Of a DNA stretch of 23,627 nt, positions 14,297 to 22,068 are shown piece after piece. A program made the translations under genes and the position numbers. The DNA comes from Tannerellaceae bacterium (GTDB lineage Bacteria > Bacteroidota > Bacteroidia > Bacteroidales > Tannerellaceae). Each line of letters starts with the position of its first letter. Positions within the stretch are counted from its first letter, which is position 1. The stretch lies in assembly GCA_031273385.1 (NCBI GenBank), contig JAISRY010000201.1, positions 1 to 23,627 of the forward strand. Direction: 5' to 3'. The notes under the pieces are model-generated. The model was given only the letters and a program-made list of their open reading frames with translations, was not told the DNA's origin and ran no database searches.

Positions 14297-15523
14297 TCAA
14301 AATACCTGTTTAATCTCTTGTATGGAAACGCCCAGCAGGGCTTCCGTCACCTCCGACAGCGCATCCTCCCCGCCGGTAAAGTGGAACACATGGTGGCTGT
14401 GCGCCAACGATTCGCCCGGGGAAAGGAACGCAGCGGGCGAGGCGCTTTCCAACTCCAGGAACGGCCCCATGATGCTGCCGTCTTCCAACGGCCCGTCGTT
14501 ATAGGCGTTCAGCGCATCGCCCACCAGCGGGTCTTTCTCCGGGTTCCATTCCTGGTTCAGGTAGATGCCCTCCCGGTCTTTATCGAACGTGATAATGGTC
14601 AACTGCCCGGAATCGGGATCGTAGTTGCCGGCAATGGCTGTCGTCCGTCCGGCGCTCATCCCGATCTTGCTGCGGAAATGGCCGTCGGTTTTCAGGTAAG
14701 CCACGCTGCCCACCGTCTTAAAGCGGTCGGCGGGGATCTCCCCGAAGTAATCGGTAGTCGCCACAACGCCCGCCGCCTTTTCGTCGAAAGGCACGACCGT
14801 TACCGCGCGGGGAGCGGTATTGAACATATCCAGTATCCAGATACAGACCGTTCCTGTCTCTTCTGTCCAGGCAAAATCGCCGGCGTTCGTGACGCTATTC
14901 TCCGTAGCGTAGGCCACCAGCTTTACCCCTCCGGCGGGGGCGATGCCCAGCCTCTCCTTTATCTCCGACGCTTCGAGCAGCCTTACTTTCCGGCTCAGCT
15001 TGACCTGCAGGCGGTTTCCAAGGTAATTGGATACCTGCATCTCTTTCTCCAAAGCCACCTCGCGGCGATCCGAAAAGAGCACCGTCCAAGGCTCGATATC
15101 CAACGGCTTCGGGGTATGCCAGTTGTCGAAAACCTGCGCCGCCCCAGGCTCGAAGAAGACCGAATAACGCCCTCCCTCGGGGCCTAACCACAGGCGGTTC
15201 TCCCCGCCGTAGGCATTGATGTGTTCGTTGAGCTCTTCCGCCTCCAGCGCCGTATAATTCAGGTATCCCAGGCTTTTACCGCCCAATCCCCCGGAGGTGG
15301 AGGTGAATACTTTCCCCTGATAGCGGGGCGAAACGATGACCTGCGCCTCGCCGTCGCCGCTCGTCAGCGTGACCAAGCTGTCTTTCTGTGAGAGGAAGTG
15401 CAAGTCATACCCAAATGTACCTTTTTTATAAGATTCCATATTGTCTGTTGTTGTTTTGTTGTGGCGGCACGCCGGTAACGCCGTAAGCAGGATAGCCGCC
15501 AATAGATAAATATTCCGTTTCAT
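14297..15523 (-). CDS. DUF6786-type lipoprotein, mutarotase-like
   Basis: From the preferred ATG at 15523 the protein has 408 residues; an ATG at 15535 would overlap the upstream gene and add MVGV. A lipoprotein signal ends in LPAC (Cys19 from the preferred start). The mature part (GTFGYDLHFL, then GEAQVIVSPRYQGKVFTSTS, GGENRLWLGPEGG, DVEPWTV-like strands) resembles the Bacteroidetes family DUF6786, which I associate with the galactose-mutarotase-like beta-sandwich fold. A role in binding or mutarotating the sugar handled by this operon fits, but no activity is established. It starts 5 bp after the GH172 gene. Confidence 0.72.
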   Translation of the reverse strand: MKRNIYLLAAILLTALPACRHNKTTTDNMESYKKGTFGYDLHFLSQKDSLVTLTSGDGEAQVIVSPRYQGKVFTSTSGGLGGKSLGYLNYTALEAEELNEHINAYGGENRLWLGPEGGRYSVFFEPGAAQVFDNWHTPKPLDIEPWTVLFSDRREVALEKEMQVSNYLGNRLQVKLSRKVRLLEASEIKERLGIAPAGGVKLVAYATENSVTNAGDFAWTEETGTVCIWILDMFNTAPRAVTVVPFDEKAAGVVATTDYFGEIPADRFKTVGSVAYLKTDGHFRSKIGMSAGRTTAIAGNYDPDSGQLTIITFDKDREGIYLNQEWNPEKDPLVGDALNAYNDGPLEDGSIMGPFLELESASPAAFLSPGESLAHSHHVFHFTGGEDALSEVTEALLGVSIQEIKQVF

Positions 15524-15528
15524 AACAC

Positions 15529-16707
15529 CTACCATTTAGGGATTTCCAGCTCGTCTTTCGATGGCAGCGCAGGGAAGCGGGCATGAGGCTCGGCCTGATA
15601 CCAGAACGTGGTGGAGGAGATGTCCGACTTCTGGTTGAGGTACCTGCCGTCGTGACGCCATCCCAAATCCTGTATCGTCACTTTCAGCTCCCTGTCAAAA
15701 CGCACCGGATCCAACACATGCCAGCGATACAGCCCGAAAGCCGTCACGGCACGGTACAGCCCATCCGGGCGGATCACCTGGTGCATCCCCGAATAGGGCG
15801 TCGTAAATTCCTGGTACTGGTGTGTCTTCTGGTTCTCGAAATTATACGAACCGCAGAAATAATCCTCCGTTCCCGTACCGCAAATGGTCGGGTACTCCTT
15901 GTCGCCATCCATGTAGAATTTGATCTCTCCCTCGCCCCACCAGGCATTATCGTTCACCCGCCAGGCCAGGTAGGTACCGACATATTGTCCCTTGCCCTTG
16001 ATGCCGTCCACCAGGGTATGCAACGACCCCTCGGTCGGGTTCGAGCGGCGGAACTGGGCATGGAAATAGCCCTCGTCTTCCGGCACGCCGGTCAGCGTAT
16101 AGTTGATCTGGTAATAGAGGCGCATCTCATCCCGTCCGTTGATATTCTCCATCGTTATCCGCGCTTTCTTCCTGAAAGGCATTTTCCAATAGCAGTTGAA
16201 CGCACTCCCCGGATTGACGCACACGGCGAGGGAAGACAACTGGGCATATTCGTTATAGGCGCTGGCGAAGAAGTCGCCGACAGGACATTCGACCGACGGC
16301 TCTTTCTCGTCATCCCAATACATGCGGAGGATCGAGAAACGCCAGTTCCCCGTAGGCGTCATCCATATCTGCTGTATCGCGCCCGGCCCGTCGATCTCGG
16401 CGATGGTGATCGTCTCGCCCGGCTTGATGATGATAAAGGGGTTGACTTTCCAGCCTTTCCCCAAGTCCCTTGCCGCTCCATGCGAGTTGGCGCGGTTGAC
16501 GGCGTCTTTGTCTTTCACGGGGTCGGCCATGCCCCCTTTGCCCGGCTCGCCGGTGTAGTTCTCCGGACTGATCGAGCGCGTCTTTGCATCGGAGAGCCTC
16601 GACAGGCTCCCCATATTCATATCCAGGCCGTTAAAGGGATAATGCTGCGCATTCCCCCAACAAGCCATCAGTAAAAAAACGGTGAATAAAACAGTTGACT
16701 TTTTCAT
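15529..16707 (-). CDS. GH172 (DUF2961) glycoside hydrolase
   Basis: The protein has 392 residues. The ATG at 16707 overlaps the fucP stop as ATGA and begins a good signal peptide (MKKSTVLFTVFLLMACWGNA-Q). A reading frame continuing upstream to 17010 lies inside fucP and is not real. The DUF2961 features are SLSRLSD near 34-40, the block GPGAIQQIWMTPTG (107-120), WWGEGEIKFYMDGD (256-269) and GTGTEDYF (277-284). DUF2961 is now CAZy family GH172, which includes difructose-anhydride-forming enzymes and exo-alpha-D-arabinofuranosidases. The two catalytic acids probably lie in GEGE (Glu259 or Glu261) and TED (Glu281), matching the spacing of about 21 residues in the characterised enzyme. The product is probably periplasmic and trimeric or hexameric, as in the family. 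Confidence 0.87.
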   Translation of the reverse strand: MKKSTVLFTVFLLMACWGNAQHYPFNGLDMNMGSLSRLSDAKTRSISPENYTGEPGKGGMADPVKDKDAVNRANSHGAARDLGKGWKVNPFIIIKPGETITIAEIDGPGAIQQIWMTPTGNWRFSILRMYWDDEKEPSVECPVGDFFASAYNEYAQLSSLAVCVNPGSAFNCYWKMPFRKKARITMENINGRDEMRLYYQINYTLTGVPEDEGYFHAQFRRSNPTEGSLHTLVDGIKGKGQYVGTYLAWRVNDNAWWGEGEIKFYMDGDKEYPTICGTGTEDYFCGSYNFENQKTHQYQEFTTPYSGMHQVIRPDGLYRAVTAFGLYRWHVLDPVRFDRELKVTIQDLGWRHDGRYLNQKSDISSTTFWYQAEPHARFPALPSKDELEIPKW

Positions 16708-17990
16708 TTTTTCTCTATTTTTTCTATATAAAAGCCATAGAACAAGACGACGAGAAAACAGCAAAGCGGCACGACGTAGGAATAGTTGATCGACCCCATG
16801 CTGTCCGATATGCCCCCCTGTGCGGCGGTAATGATGGCGCCGCCCAGGATGGCCATAATATGCCCCGATCCCCCGATCTTCGTATCTTCGCCCAACCCGG
16901 TAATCGTGATCCCATAAATGGTCGGGAACATCAAAGACATGAAAAAGGAGATCATCATCAGGCATACGACCCCCGCATAGCCATGCAAAACGATCGTCAG
17001 CCCGCAACACACGGCAGCCATGGCAGCCGCAAAAAGCAGCAGTTTACCCGGACTGTAATACTTCATCAACCCCGTAAAGATAAACCGCGCGCTGACGAAC
17101 AAAACCAACGAGATGATATACACCGTAGAGGCGCCCTCTTCGTCAATCGACAACTCCCTCATGGCATACCGGATAATGAACGACCATACGCTGATCTGCG
17201 CCCCCACGTAAAAGAACTGGGTGATGATGCCGTATAGGTATTTCTTGTTGGCGAAGAGGCGTTTGCACGTCGGGACGAGGTTCAGCGAGGCGCCGCCGTC
17301 CGACGCTTTCGGCATTTTGGTAAAGATAATGAGAATCAGAATGATGATCAGGATAACGGCAACCCCGACATACGGCCCCATCACCGCGTTCAGCTCGGCG
17401 GACTGTATCCCGTTCAGCTCTTCGGCAGTCATCTCGGCACGCTGCGCCGCCGAATAGGAGGCCAGCCCGGAGAGGATGAAAAACTTACTGAGGATCACGC
17501 CCGTGATCGAACCGATCGGGTTGAACGACTGGGCGAGGTTCAGCCGGCGGGTCGCCGTCTCCTCCGGCCCCATCAGGATAATATAGGGATTGGCCGTCGT
17601 TTCGAGTACCGACAAACCACCCGCCAGGATATAAAGCGAGGCCAGGAAATGGCCGTAAACCATGGTTTGACTGCACGGATAAAACAACAACGCACCGGTG
17701 ATAAACATCGCCAACCCGATCACGATCCCCGTCTTATAGGTCGTCTTCTTGATGATAATAGCCGCCGGCAGCGCCAGGCAGAAATAGGCGCCGTAAAAGG
17801 CCATTTGAATCCACGACGTCTGGAAGTCCGTCATACTCATGATCTTCTTGAAAGCGGCCAGCAGGGTGTCCGTCATATTATTAGCCAGACCCCATGCGAA
17901 AAACAGCGAGGTAATTAAAATGAAAGGCAAAAGATAGGCTTTAGGAACTAAAGCGTTTCCCCCTTTCGATGAATGAAAGATTGATCCCAT
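16704..17990 (-). CDS. fucP: FucP-type sugar:H+ symporter (MFS)
   Basis: The protein has 428 residues and twelve predicted membrane helices. It matches the FHS family: FFAWGLANNMTDTLL with Asp41, GLSVLETTANPYI with Glu130, and the second-half motif SFFMSLMFPTIYGI. Asp41 and Glu130 correspond by a constant offset to Asp46 and Glu135, the proton/sugar residues of E. coli FucP, which imports L-fucose and can also take D-arabinose. Its stop overlaps the start of the GH172 gene by 4 bp, so translation is probably coupled. As the first gene of the operon it is preceded by a -7-like box at 18031-18038. Confidence 0.9.
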   Translation of the reverse strand: MGSIFHSSKGGNALVPKAYLLPFILITSLFFAWGLANNMTDTLLAAFKKIMSMTDFQTSWIQMAFYGAYFCLALPAAIIIKKTTYKTGIVIGLAMFITGALLFYPCSQTMVYGHFLASLYILAGGLSVLETTANPYIILMGPEETATRRLNLAQSFNPIGSITGVILSKFFILSGLASYSAAQRAEMTAEELNGIQSAELNAVMGPYVGVAVILIIILILIIFTKMPKASDGGASLNLVPTCKRLFANKKYLYGIITQFFYVGAQISVWSFIIRYAMRELSIDEEGASTVYIISLVLFVSARFIFTGLMKYYSPGKLLLFAAAMAAVCCGLTIVLHGYAGVVCLMMISFFMSLMFPTIYGITITGLGEDTKIGGSGHIMAILGGAIITAAQGGISDSMGSINYSYVVPLCCFLVVLFYGFYIEKIEKK

Positions 17991-18030
17991 AATATTATGT
18001 TTTAAGTATACCTATGTGGCTACAGAGGTA

Positions 18031-18038
18031 CAAACATA
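18031..18038 (-). promoter_or_regulatory. Candidate -7 promoter element of the fucP operon
   Basis: The minus strand reads TATGTTTG, an exact TAnnTTTG, about 40 nt upstream of the fucP start. No TTTG lies at -33. A 14-bp palindrome (ATGTT-ATAG-AACAT, 18074-18087) upstream of the box could bind a regulator, which would fit an activator-dependent promoter. Confidence 0.45.
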
Positions 18039-18108
18039 CTATAAGTACAGCGTTTTAACCTTCTCCCCGCTAAATGTTATAGAACATGGTTGTAAGATTT
18101 AACGTTTG

Positions 18109-19977
18109 TTAGAACGTAATGTCCACGCCACCCATAACAATGGCCTTGGGCATCGGGAAGCCTTCGTTGATGACATAACGCGCCGCCGTCAGGTTTTCGC
18201 CCTTCAGAAAGAGGGTCACCCCCTTGTGTCTGGAGCCGAAGAGGTAGGCGGCCTTAGCGTTCAGGGTCGTGAAGCTTTCCTTTGCCGGCGTATCGGTATT
18301 GATGTAGAGGCCGGAGATGGACTGCACGTTCAGGTTGAAGGTAAACCGCCCGGGCTGATACGTCACGTTGGCCAGGTACTTATGTTTGGGGGCGGCCAGG
18401 AGAGGCGTGTTGGTATGCAGGTAGCTGTAATTGGTATTCAGGCGGAGGCGGCTCGTGATCCGGTACTGGACATCCAACTCGATCCCCTTGTTGTAAAACC
18501 GGCCGGTATTCAGGTTCTTGAATGGCGGCATGCCGTCCCCGCTCACGCTCTGGACGCTGATCATATCCTTTCCGTCGATATAAAACGCCGTAGCCTCGGC
18601 AAACAGGGCGCCGTCCAGGAAAGACTGCCCCACAGACAATTCGTAGTTGACCATGCTTTCCGGCTTCAACTCCGCGTTCTGCGGGGGAAACATATACATT
18701 TCGCGCAGGTTGGGGCTTCTGAACCCTTTCGAGAGGGAGGCCTTAACCACACTCCCCTCGCGGGGACGGAACGTCACCCCCGCCTGCGGCACCCATTCGC
18801 CGCCAAACACGCCGTTGTACTCAAAACGAACGCCGGCATTGAGGCTCAGCTTTTCAAACAGATCCTGTTGGGCGATCAGGTAGCCGGCCACTTCGTCGAC
18901 CGACTTGTTCACCAACTCCTCCCCTTTCCAGGCCTTTCCTCCCCAGTTTTTGTAGTCGACGCCGAGCGTGAAACTGTTTCCCTCAAACAGGCGGAACGAC
19001 TGGTAGAGCAGCAGGCCGGCATTGTGGTCGTCCGAGTTGAACATGTATTGCTGCGGAGAGCCGCCGGGCGAGTACCCGTCGTTGATATCGTGATGCCCCC
19101 AGTTATAGAACGCACGAAGGGCGCCGCTGTTTTTGCCGTGTGTGTTTTCCAAAGCAAACGACGCCGTCCCGCGCACGATATCCATGATATTGTCGATGAT
19201 AGGAGCGTCGACGCTGCCGGGGTTGTGATTCTTGAACGAGGCGACGCTCACATCCCCGGTGGCCTTATAGGCATCGTTAAACCGGTAATCCACTTTAGCG
19301 AATCCATTGGTGATATAAAACTTCGAGTCCGGGCGATGGCCGTCCGTACGATCATGGTTCAAGGAGATGAAAGAGCTGAATTTCCCCACGTTATATCCGT
19401 TATTGATCAGGTATTTCTGCGTATTGTACGACCCGTACATCAGGCGCGCCTGCGTATGCCGCCCATCCTCCGTATGCCTGCGGGTGATGATATTAACGAC
19501 TCCCCCCATGGCATTCGACCCGTACAGCAACGACCCTGGCCCGCGGATCACCTCCACCCGCTCCACATCCGAAGCCACATACGTATCGGGCAACGAATGT
19601 CCGAAAACGCCCGCCCACTGTGGCTGTCCGTCAAAAAGCATCAACACCTTATTGCCTTGCCCGACGCCGCGTATATTCACCGTCCCGGCCGCCCCCTCGG
19701 ACACACCGAAACCGGTAATCCCTTTCTGCGTCACAAATAGCCCGGGAACATACTGCGACAACACCGGCAGCAAAGCCGATTCGCTGCTCGCCTCAATCTC
19801 TTCCCTCTCAATAACGGAGATGGACAACGGAACACTGTTCCGGTTAACCTGTATCTTATTCGCAGAAACAACGACTCCCCTCAACGGAATCACACTGTCG
19901 ACCACCTCCGGCGCCACCGCAAAAGCAGAACCCCCAGCCAACCACACACAAAGGATAAGTAAAATGTCTTTTTTCAT
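18109..19977 (-). CDS. TonB-dependent outer-membrane receptor (BtuB/Cir type)
   Basis: The protein has 622 residues. The signal peptide ends near AFA-VAP (about 20/21). A plug domain spans about 45-166 (SISVIEREEI, VPGLFVTQKGITGFG, GTVNIRGVGQGNKVLMLFDG, then VERVEVIRGPGSLLYGSNAM, GGVVNIITR). A barrel follows, ending in MGGVDITF with a terminal Phe. The N-terminal carboxypeptidase-like domain of SusC proteins is absent, no SusD gene is adjacent, and the length is that of siderophore, heme or cobalamin receptors. The substrate cannot be assigned. It lies 118 bp upstream of the fucP operon on the same strand, so a shared role is possible but unproven. Confidence 0.9.
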   Translation of the reverse strand: MKKDILLILCVWLAGGSAFAVAPEVVDSVIPLRGVVVSANKIQVNRNSVPLSISVIEREEIEASSESALLPVLSQYVPGLFVTQKGITGFGVSEGAAGTVNIRGVGQGNKVLMLFDGQPQWAGVFGHSLPDTYVASDVERVEVIRGPGSLLYGSNAMGGVVNIITRRHTEDGRHTQARLMYGSYNTQKYLINNGYNVGKFSSFISLNHDRTDGHRPDSKFYITNGFAKVDYRFNDAYKATGDVSVASFKNHNPGSVDAPIIDNIMDIVRGTASFALENTHGKNSGALRAFYNWGHHDINDGYSPGGSPQQYMFNSDDHNAGLLLYQSFRLFEGNSFTLGVDYKNWGGKAWKGEELVNKSVDEVAGYLIAQQDLFEKLSLNAGVRFEYNGVFGGEWVPQAGVTFRPREGSVVKASLSKGFRSPNLREMYMFPPQNAELKPESMVNYELSVGQSFLDGALFAEATAFYIDGKDMISVQSVSGDGMPPFKNLNTGRFYNKGIELDVQYRITSRLRLNTNYSYLHTNTPLLAAPKHKYLANVTYQPGRFTFNLNVQSISGLYINTDTPAKESFTTLNAKAAYLFGSRHKGVTLFLKGENLTAARYVINEGFPMPKAIVMGGVDITF

Positions 19978-20005
19978 GTCTATCAGAATTTAATGAGAAT
20001 ATCCG

Positions 20006-20013
20006 CAAAAGTA
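20006..20013 (-). promoter_or_regulatory. Candidate -7 promoter element of the TonB receptor gene
   Basis: The minus strand reads TACTTTTG, an exact TAnnTTTG, about 29 nt before the start codon. There is no TTTG at the usual -33 distance. An 8-bp inverted repeat upstream (TGCTATCA at 20033-20040, TGATAGCA at 20080-20087) could be an operator; it has no T-run, so it is a poor terminator for the Abi gene. Confidence 0.45.
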
Positions 20014-20103
20014 ACACGTTTCTCAAAGAATGTGCTATCATTGCTGCAAAAAAACATTAAAACACAAATGAATAGTATTTGATAGCAGATCGCACCCCGT
20101 TGT

Positions 20104-21003
20104 TTATTGCCAAAGGGGTTCGGTTTGCCAATTGGCGGGGAAACCCATTGCTTTGCTGTCGATAGTAGGATATTGCGCCAAGAGTGATTTTAATTTTTCA
20201 GTAAATGTATTGTTGGGCGAAACGGTAAAAAGCAGGTATTTGATGATGCAAATACGATAGTAAATACGTTTCATATCGGTAGTGGAACTGTCAATCCACG
20301 GGAAAACGGGATTTTTGAGCGGAGCGGGAATAAGCGGAATTTCCTTATTCCATGTCCGGTTATGATGTCCGCATAAATTTCTTAAATTGACCAGCGATAC
20401 AATCCACGAAGCAAAAACTGGCACGGAAAGGCCAAAATAGCCTACCACCCTCTTTTGGGTTGATTTACTTTTTAAGTTGTTGAAAGTACTACATAAAACG
20501 CCAAAAGGCACAATCTCGGCAATCATCCATGCAGGAGGATATGAGTCCGCATATTTGTTCTGGAAATGGATGATGAATTCCTCATTCGTTTTCTCCATTT
20601 CCGACTTGATAATAGCTAACCTCTTTGTGAAAATCGCCGGATTATTGAAATTATTGGAATCAGTCATCCAAAAAACATCACTCAAAACATCGGTAATCAA
20701 ATTACACATTGTGCTGCGAATGGCTACTTCAATTTTCTCAATTTCGTTGAAAAGCAAAATCCGCAATTTGCGATCGAAACGGTACATATCAAGAGCCATA
20801 TCAAAAGTTGCACTGTCTTTATAAAGGTGGTCTTCTTTCGGGTACTTCAACAATGGATACAAATAGGCGCTTAATCTGAAATAATTAATATTGGCAAGAT
20901 AACTGATTGCTTTTTGCTCATCGGCAATTGACAATCCACGTTTTTTTAGCAAAGGAATCAAATCCTGAGGAAGCGTACACGTTTTAGCGTAATTTACTTT
21001 CAT
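20104..21003 (-). CDS. Abi family protein (Abi_2; AbiD/AbiF-like)
   Basis: The protein has 299 residues and matches the Abi_2 family of phage abortive-infection proteins. The N-terminal signature is LKKRGLSIADEQKAISYL and NYFRLSAYLYPLL (19-52). The middle block is FDRKLRILLFNEIEKIEVAI (76-95), followed by PAWMIAEIVPFG. A HEPN-like R-x4-H motif is RNLCGHH (Arg208, His213), with NRTWN after it. HEPN proteins are often RNases, so it may act as a toxic RNase upon phage attack; that is inference from the family. The ATG at 21003 is preferred because a longer frame (to 21201) would translate the promoter repeats. A 14-codon frame overlaps this start as ATGA. Confidence 0.85.
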   Translation of the reverse strand: MKVNYAKTCTLPQDLIPLLKKRGLSIADEQKAISYLANINYFRLSAYLYPLLKYPKEDHLYKDSATFDMALDMYRFDRKLRILLFNEIEKIEVAIRSTMCNLITDVLSDVFWMTDSNNFNNPAIFTKRLAIIKSEMEKTNEEFIIHFQNKYADSYPPAWMIAEIVPFGVLCSTFNNLKSKSTQKRVVGYFGLSVPVFASWIVSLVNLRNLCGHHNRTWNKEIPLIPAPLKNPVFPWIDSSTTDMKRIYYRICIIKYLLFTVSPNNTFTEKLKSLLAQYPTIDSKAMGFPANWQTEPLWQ

Positions 21004-21041
21004 AAACGATATAAAATAAAACGCCCCGCCGATTTGAGCAT
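21000..21041 (-). CDS. Possible leader peptide of the Abi gene
   Basis: The short frame MLKSAGRFILYRL begins in the loop of the leader hairpin. Its TGA overlaps the Abi ATG (ATGA). The second, upstream cassette starts a similar peptide (MLKLAGRFILYQ...) from the equivalent ATG, with some silent differences. This is far too short to prove translation, but the overlap suggests coupling to the Abi start. Confidence 0.35.
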   Translation of the reverse strand: MLKSAGRFILYRL

Positions 21042-21071
21042 TGTGAAGAGGCTTGGCGGGTGCTGACGGGA

Positions 21072-21102
21072 CAAAGATAGAAACTATATTTGAATTACCA
21101 AA
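21072..21102 (-). promoter_or_regulatory. Proximal promoter of the Abi gene
   Basis: On the minus strand TTTG (21099-21102), exactly 19 nt, then TATCTTTG (21072-21079): a full-consensus Bacteroidetes promoter. The predicted leader before the Abi start is about 60 nt and contains the hairpin. Confidence 0.8.
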
Positions 21103-21198
21103 CTGTTTCTTTGTTTTTTCGTAAAAATAAATTGGTATAAAATAAAACGGCCCGCTAATTTGAGCATTGTGAAGAGGCTTCGCGGGCACTGTCGGGGG

Positions 21199-21229
21199 CA
21201 AAGATAGAAACTATATTTGAATTACCAAA
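21199..21229 (-). promoter_or_regulatory. Distal, duplicated promoter of the Abi gene
   Basis: This is identical in arrangement to the proximal one: TTTG (21226-21229), 19 nt, TATCTTTG (21199-21206) on the minus strand. Its transcript would cross both hairpins before reaching the Abi gene. Confidence 0.8.
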
Positions 21230-21353
21230 CTATTGGGTGCATTTTCAATTTGAATTGTACCCCTTCCCTCGCGCGGCGGGTTATTGTGTAATATGATATC
21301 TGTTTTTGTTTTCTGTAAACCGCAGAAAAGGGACAAAATCTGGCAAAATCTAC

Positions 21354-21722
21354 GCTCCCCAGGAAAGTTTGCGTTTTTTTGCCTTCACTCCTTCACCTTT
21401 CGTGCAATATGCTGATTTATAAAATGATGTGGTGAAGGGAGGGTGAAGGGAGGTGAAGGGAGGGTGAAACGGGGTACCGGGGATATCCAGGCGGGCTTAT
21501 TGTGTAATTTGGCAAACGACTGATCTTCGGGGCGGCAAGAGCGAATGTCAATTTATTATCGACAAATTTATACAATAAGATACAACTTATCTCTCAGATA
21601 CCCCGTTTTACTCTCCCTTCACCTCCCTTCACCCTCCCTTCACCACATTTAGGTATAAATCAGCATATTGCACGAAAGGTGAAGGAGTGAAGGCAAAAAA
21701 TGCAAAACTTTATTGGGGAGGC
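21354..21722. repeat. Long inverted repeat, MITE-like, 124-bp arms
   Basis: The left arm (21354-21476) and right arm (21599-21722) are imperfect reverse complements of about 124 bp around a 122-bp spacer with no gene. Inside each arm, GGTGAAGGGAG-type units repeat with a period of 10-11 bp. A separate short repeat (GCGGGttattgtgtaat type) occurs at 21276 and 21491. The stretch 21232-22068 has no convincing gene. A short non-autonomous element or a folded RNA are the two readings; flanking target duplications are not obvious to me. Confidence 0.8.
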
Positions 21723-21824
21723 TTTTTGCCCTGTTTCTTCAATTTTGTAGGAAAAAGTGCAAAATTTATAACGAAAAGAGTAAAGCGTATAAACGGCGAA
21801 TATCATAAAAGAACAAACAATAAG

Positions 21825-21908
21825 CTCAATAGGACGGGAGCTATTTGAAACGGGACGGGAGCTATTTTTTTTCAGTCGGGAGCTATTTTTAGTCGGACGG
21901 GAGCTATT
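21825..21908. repeat. 21-bp tandem repeat, four copies
   Basis: Four units start at 21825, 21846, 21867 and 21888, each ending in CGGGAGCTATT with a variable first half. On the minus strand the 21-bp period would encode a repeated NSSRP heptad in an open frame (21660-21923), but that frame also crosses the long inverted repeat and has no other sign of being a gene. Confidence 0.85.
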
Positions 21909-21915
21909 TCCGGTT

Positions 21916-22025
21916 TTACACAATTGTATAGAGCCGGCTATACAACTGTCTTGTTCCGGCTACTCAGTTGTGTAGCCCGACCAAGACAATTGTGTAGTTC
22001 CGGCTACACTGTTGTGTGTTTCCGG
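21916..22025. repeat. 22-bp tandem repeat, five copies
   Basis: Units start at 21916, 21938, 21960, 21982 and 22004. Most end in CCGG and have a palindromic core like ACAATTGT. The period is not a multiple of three, so the array is not coding. It directly follows the 21-bp array and lies downstream of the M48-like gene. Confidence 0.85.
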
Positions 22026-22048
22026 CGGTATGCGCTTTTGTCATACCG
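22026..22048 (-). terminator. Candidate hairpin after the M48-like gene
   Basis: A 7-bp stem (CGGTATG/CATACCG) with a 9-nt loop begins 20 nt past the stop codon. It has no T-run on the minus strand, so intrinsic termination is uncertain. Confidence 0.35.
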
Positions 22049-22068
22049 GAGGGGTTTGTCGCCGGGGA

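Larger units (their letters stand above)
21008..21231 (-). repeat. Duplicated promoter/hairpin cassette upstream of Abi
   Basis: Two direct copies of about 97 bp lie at 21008-21104 and 21134-21231, offset 126-127 bp. Each copy (read on minus) carries a promoter, then a 6-bp GC stem with a conserved loop of about 24 nt, then a T-rich run. The stems are 21025-21030 with 21055-21060 and 21150-21155 with 21182-21187. The inner pair of one copy is replaced by a new outer pair in the other, so 6 bp are kept. Confidence 0.85.

Noticed and set aside
16708..17010. N-terminal extension of the GH172 gene
   Set aside because: It overlaps fucP in another frame and would bury the clear signal peptide that starts at 16707.
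18074..18117. Two short palindromes between the TonB receptor and fucP as a terminator
   Set aside because: Stems are 5 bp without a T-run and one overlaps the receptor stop codon; kept only as a possible operator note.
19978..20103. Cobalamin riboswitch before the TonB receptor
   Set aside because: The region is only 126 nt, AT-rich, and shows no B12-box-like sequence.
21004..21201. N-terminal extension of the Abi protein through both cassettes (repeated PAKPLHNAQI-type peptide)
   Set aside because: It would translate the promoter elements; the Abi_2 similarity begins just after the ATG at 21003.
21660..21923. Minus-strand frame with NSSRP heptad repeats
   Set aside because: The heptads come from the 21-bp tandem repeat, and the rest of the frame lies across the long inverted repeat; no start context or family.
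21825..22025. CRISPR array
   Set aside because: Units are adjacent, 21-22 bp long, with no unique spacers and no cas genes nearby.
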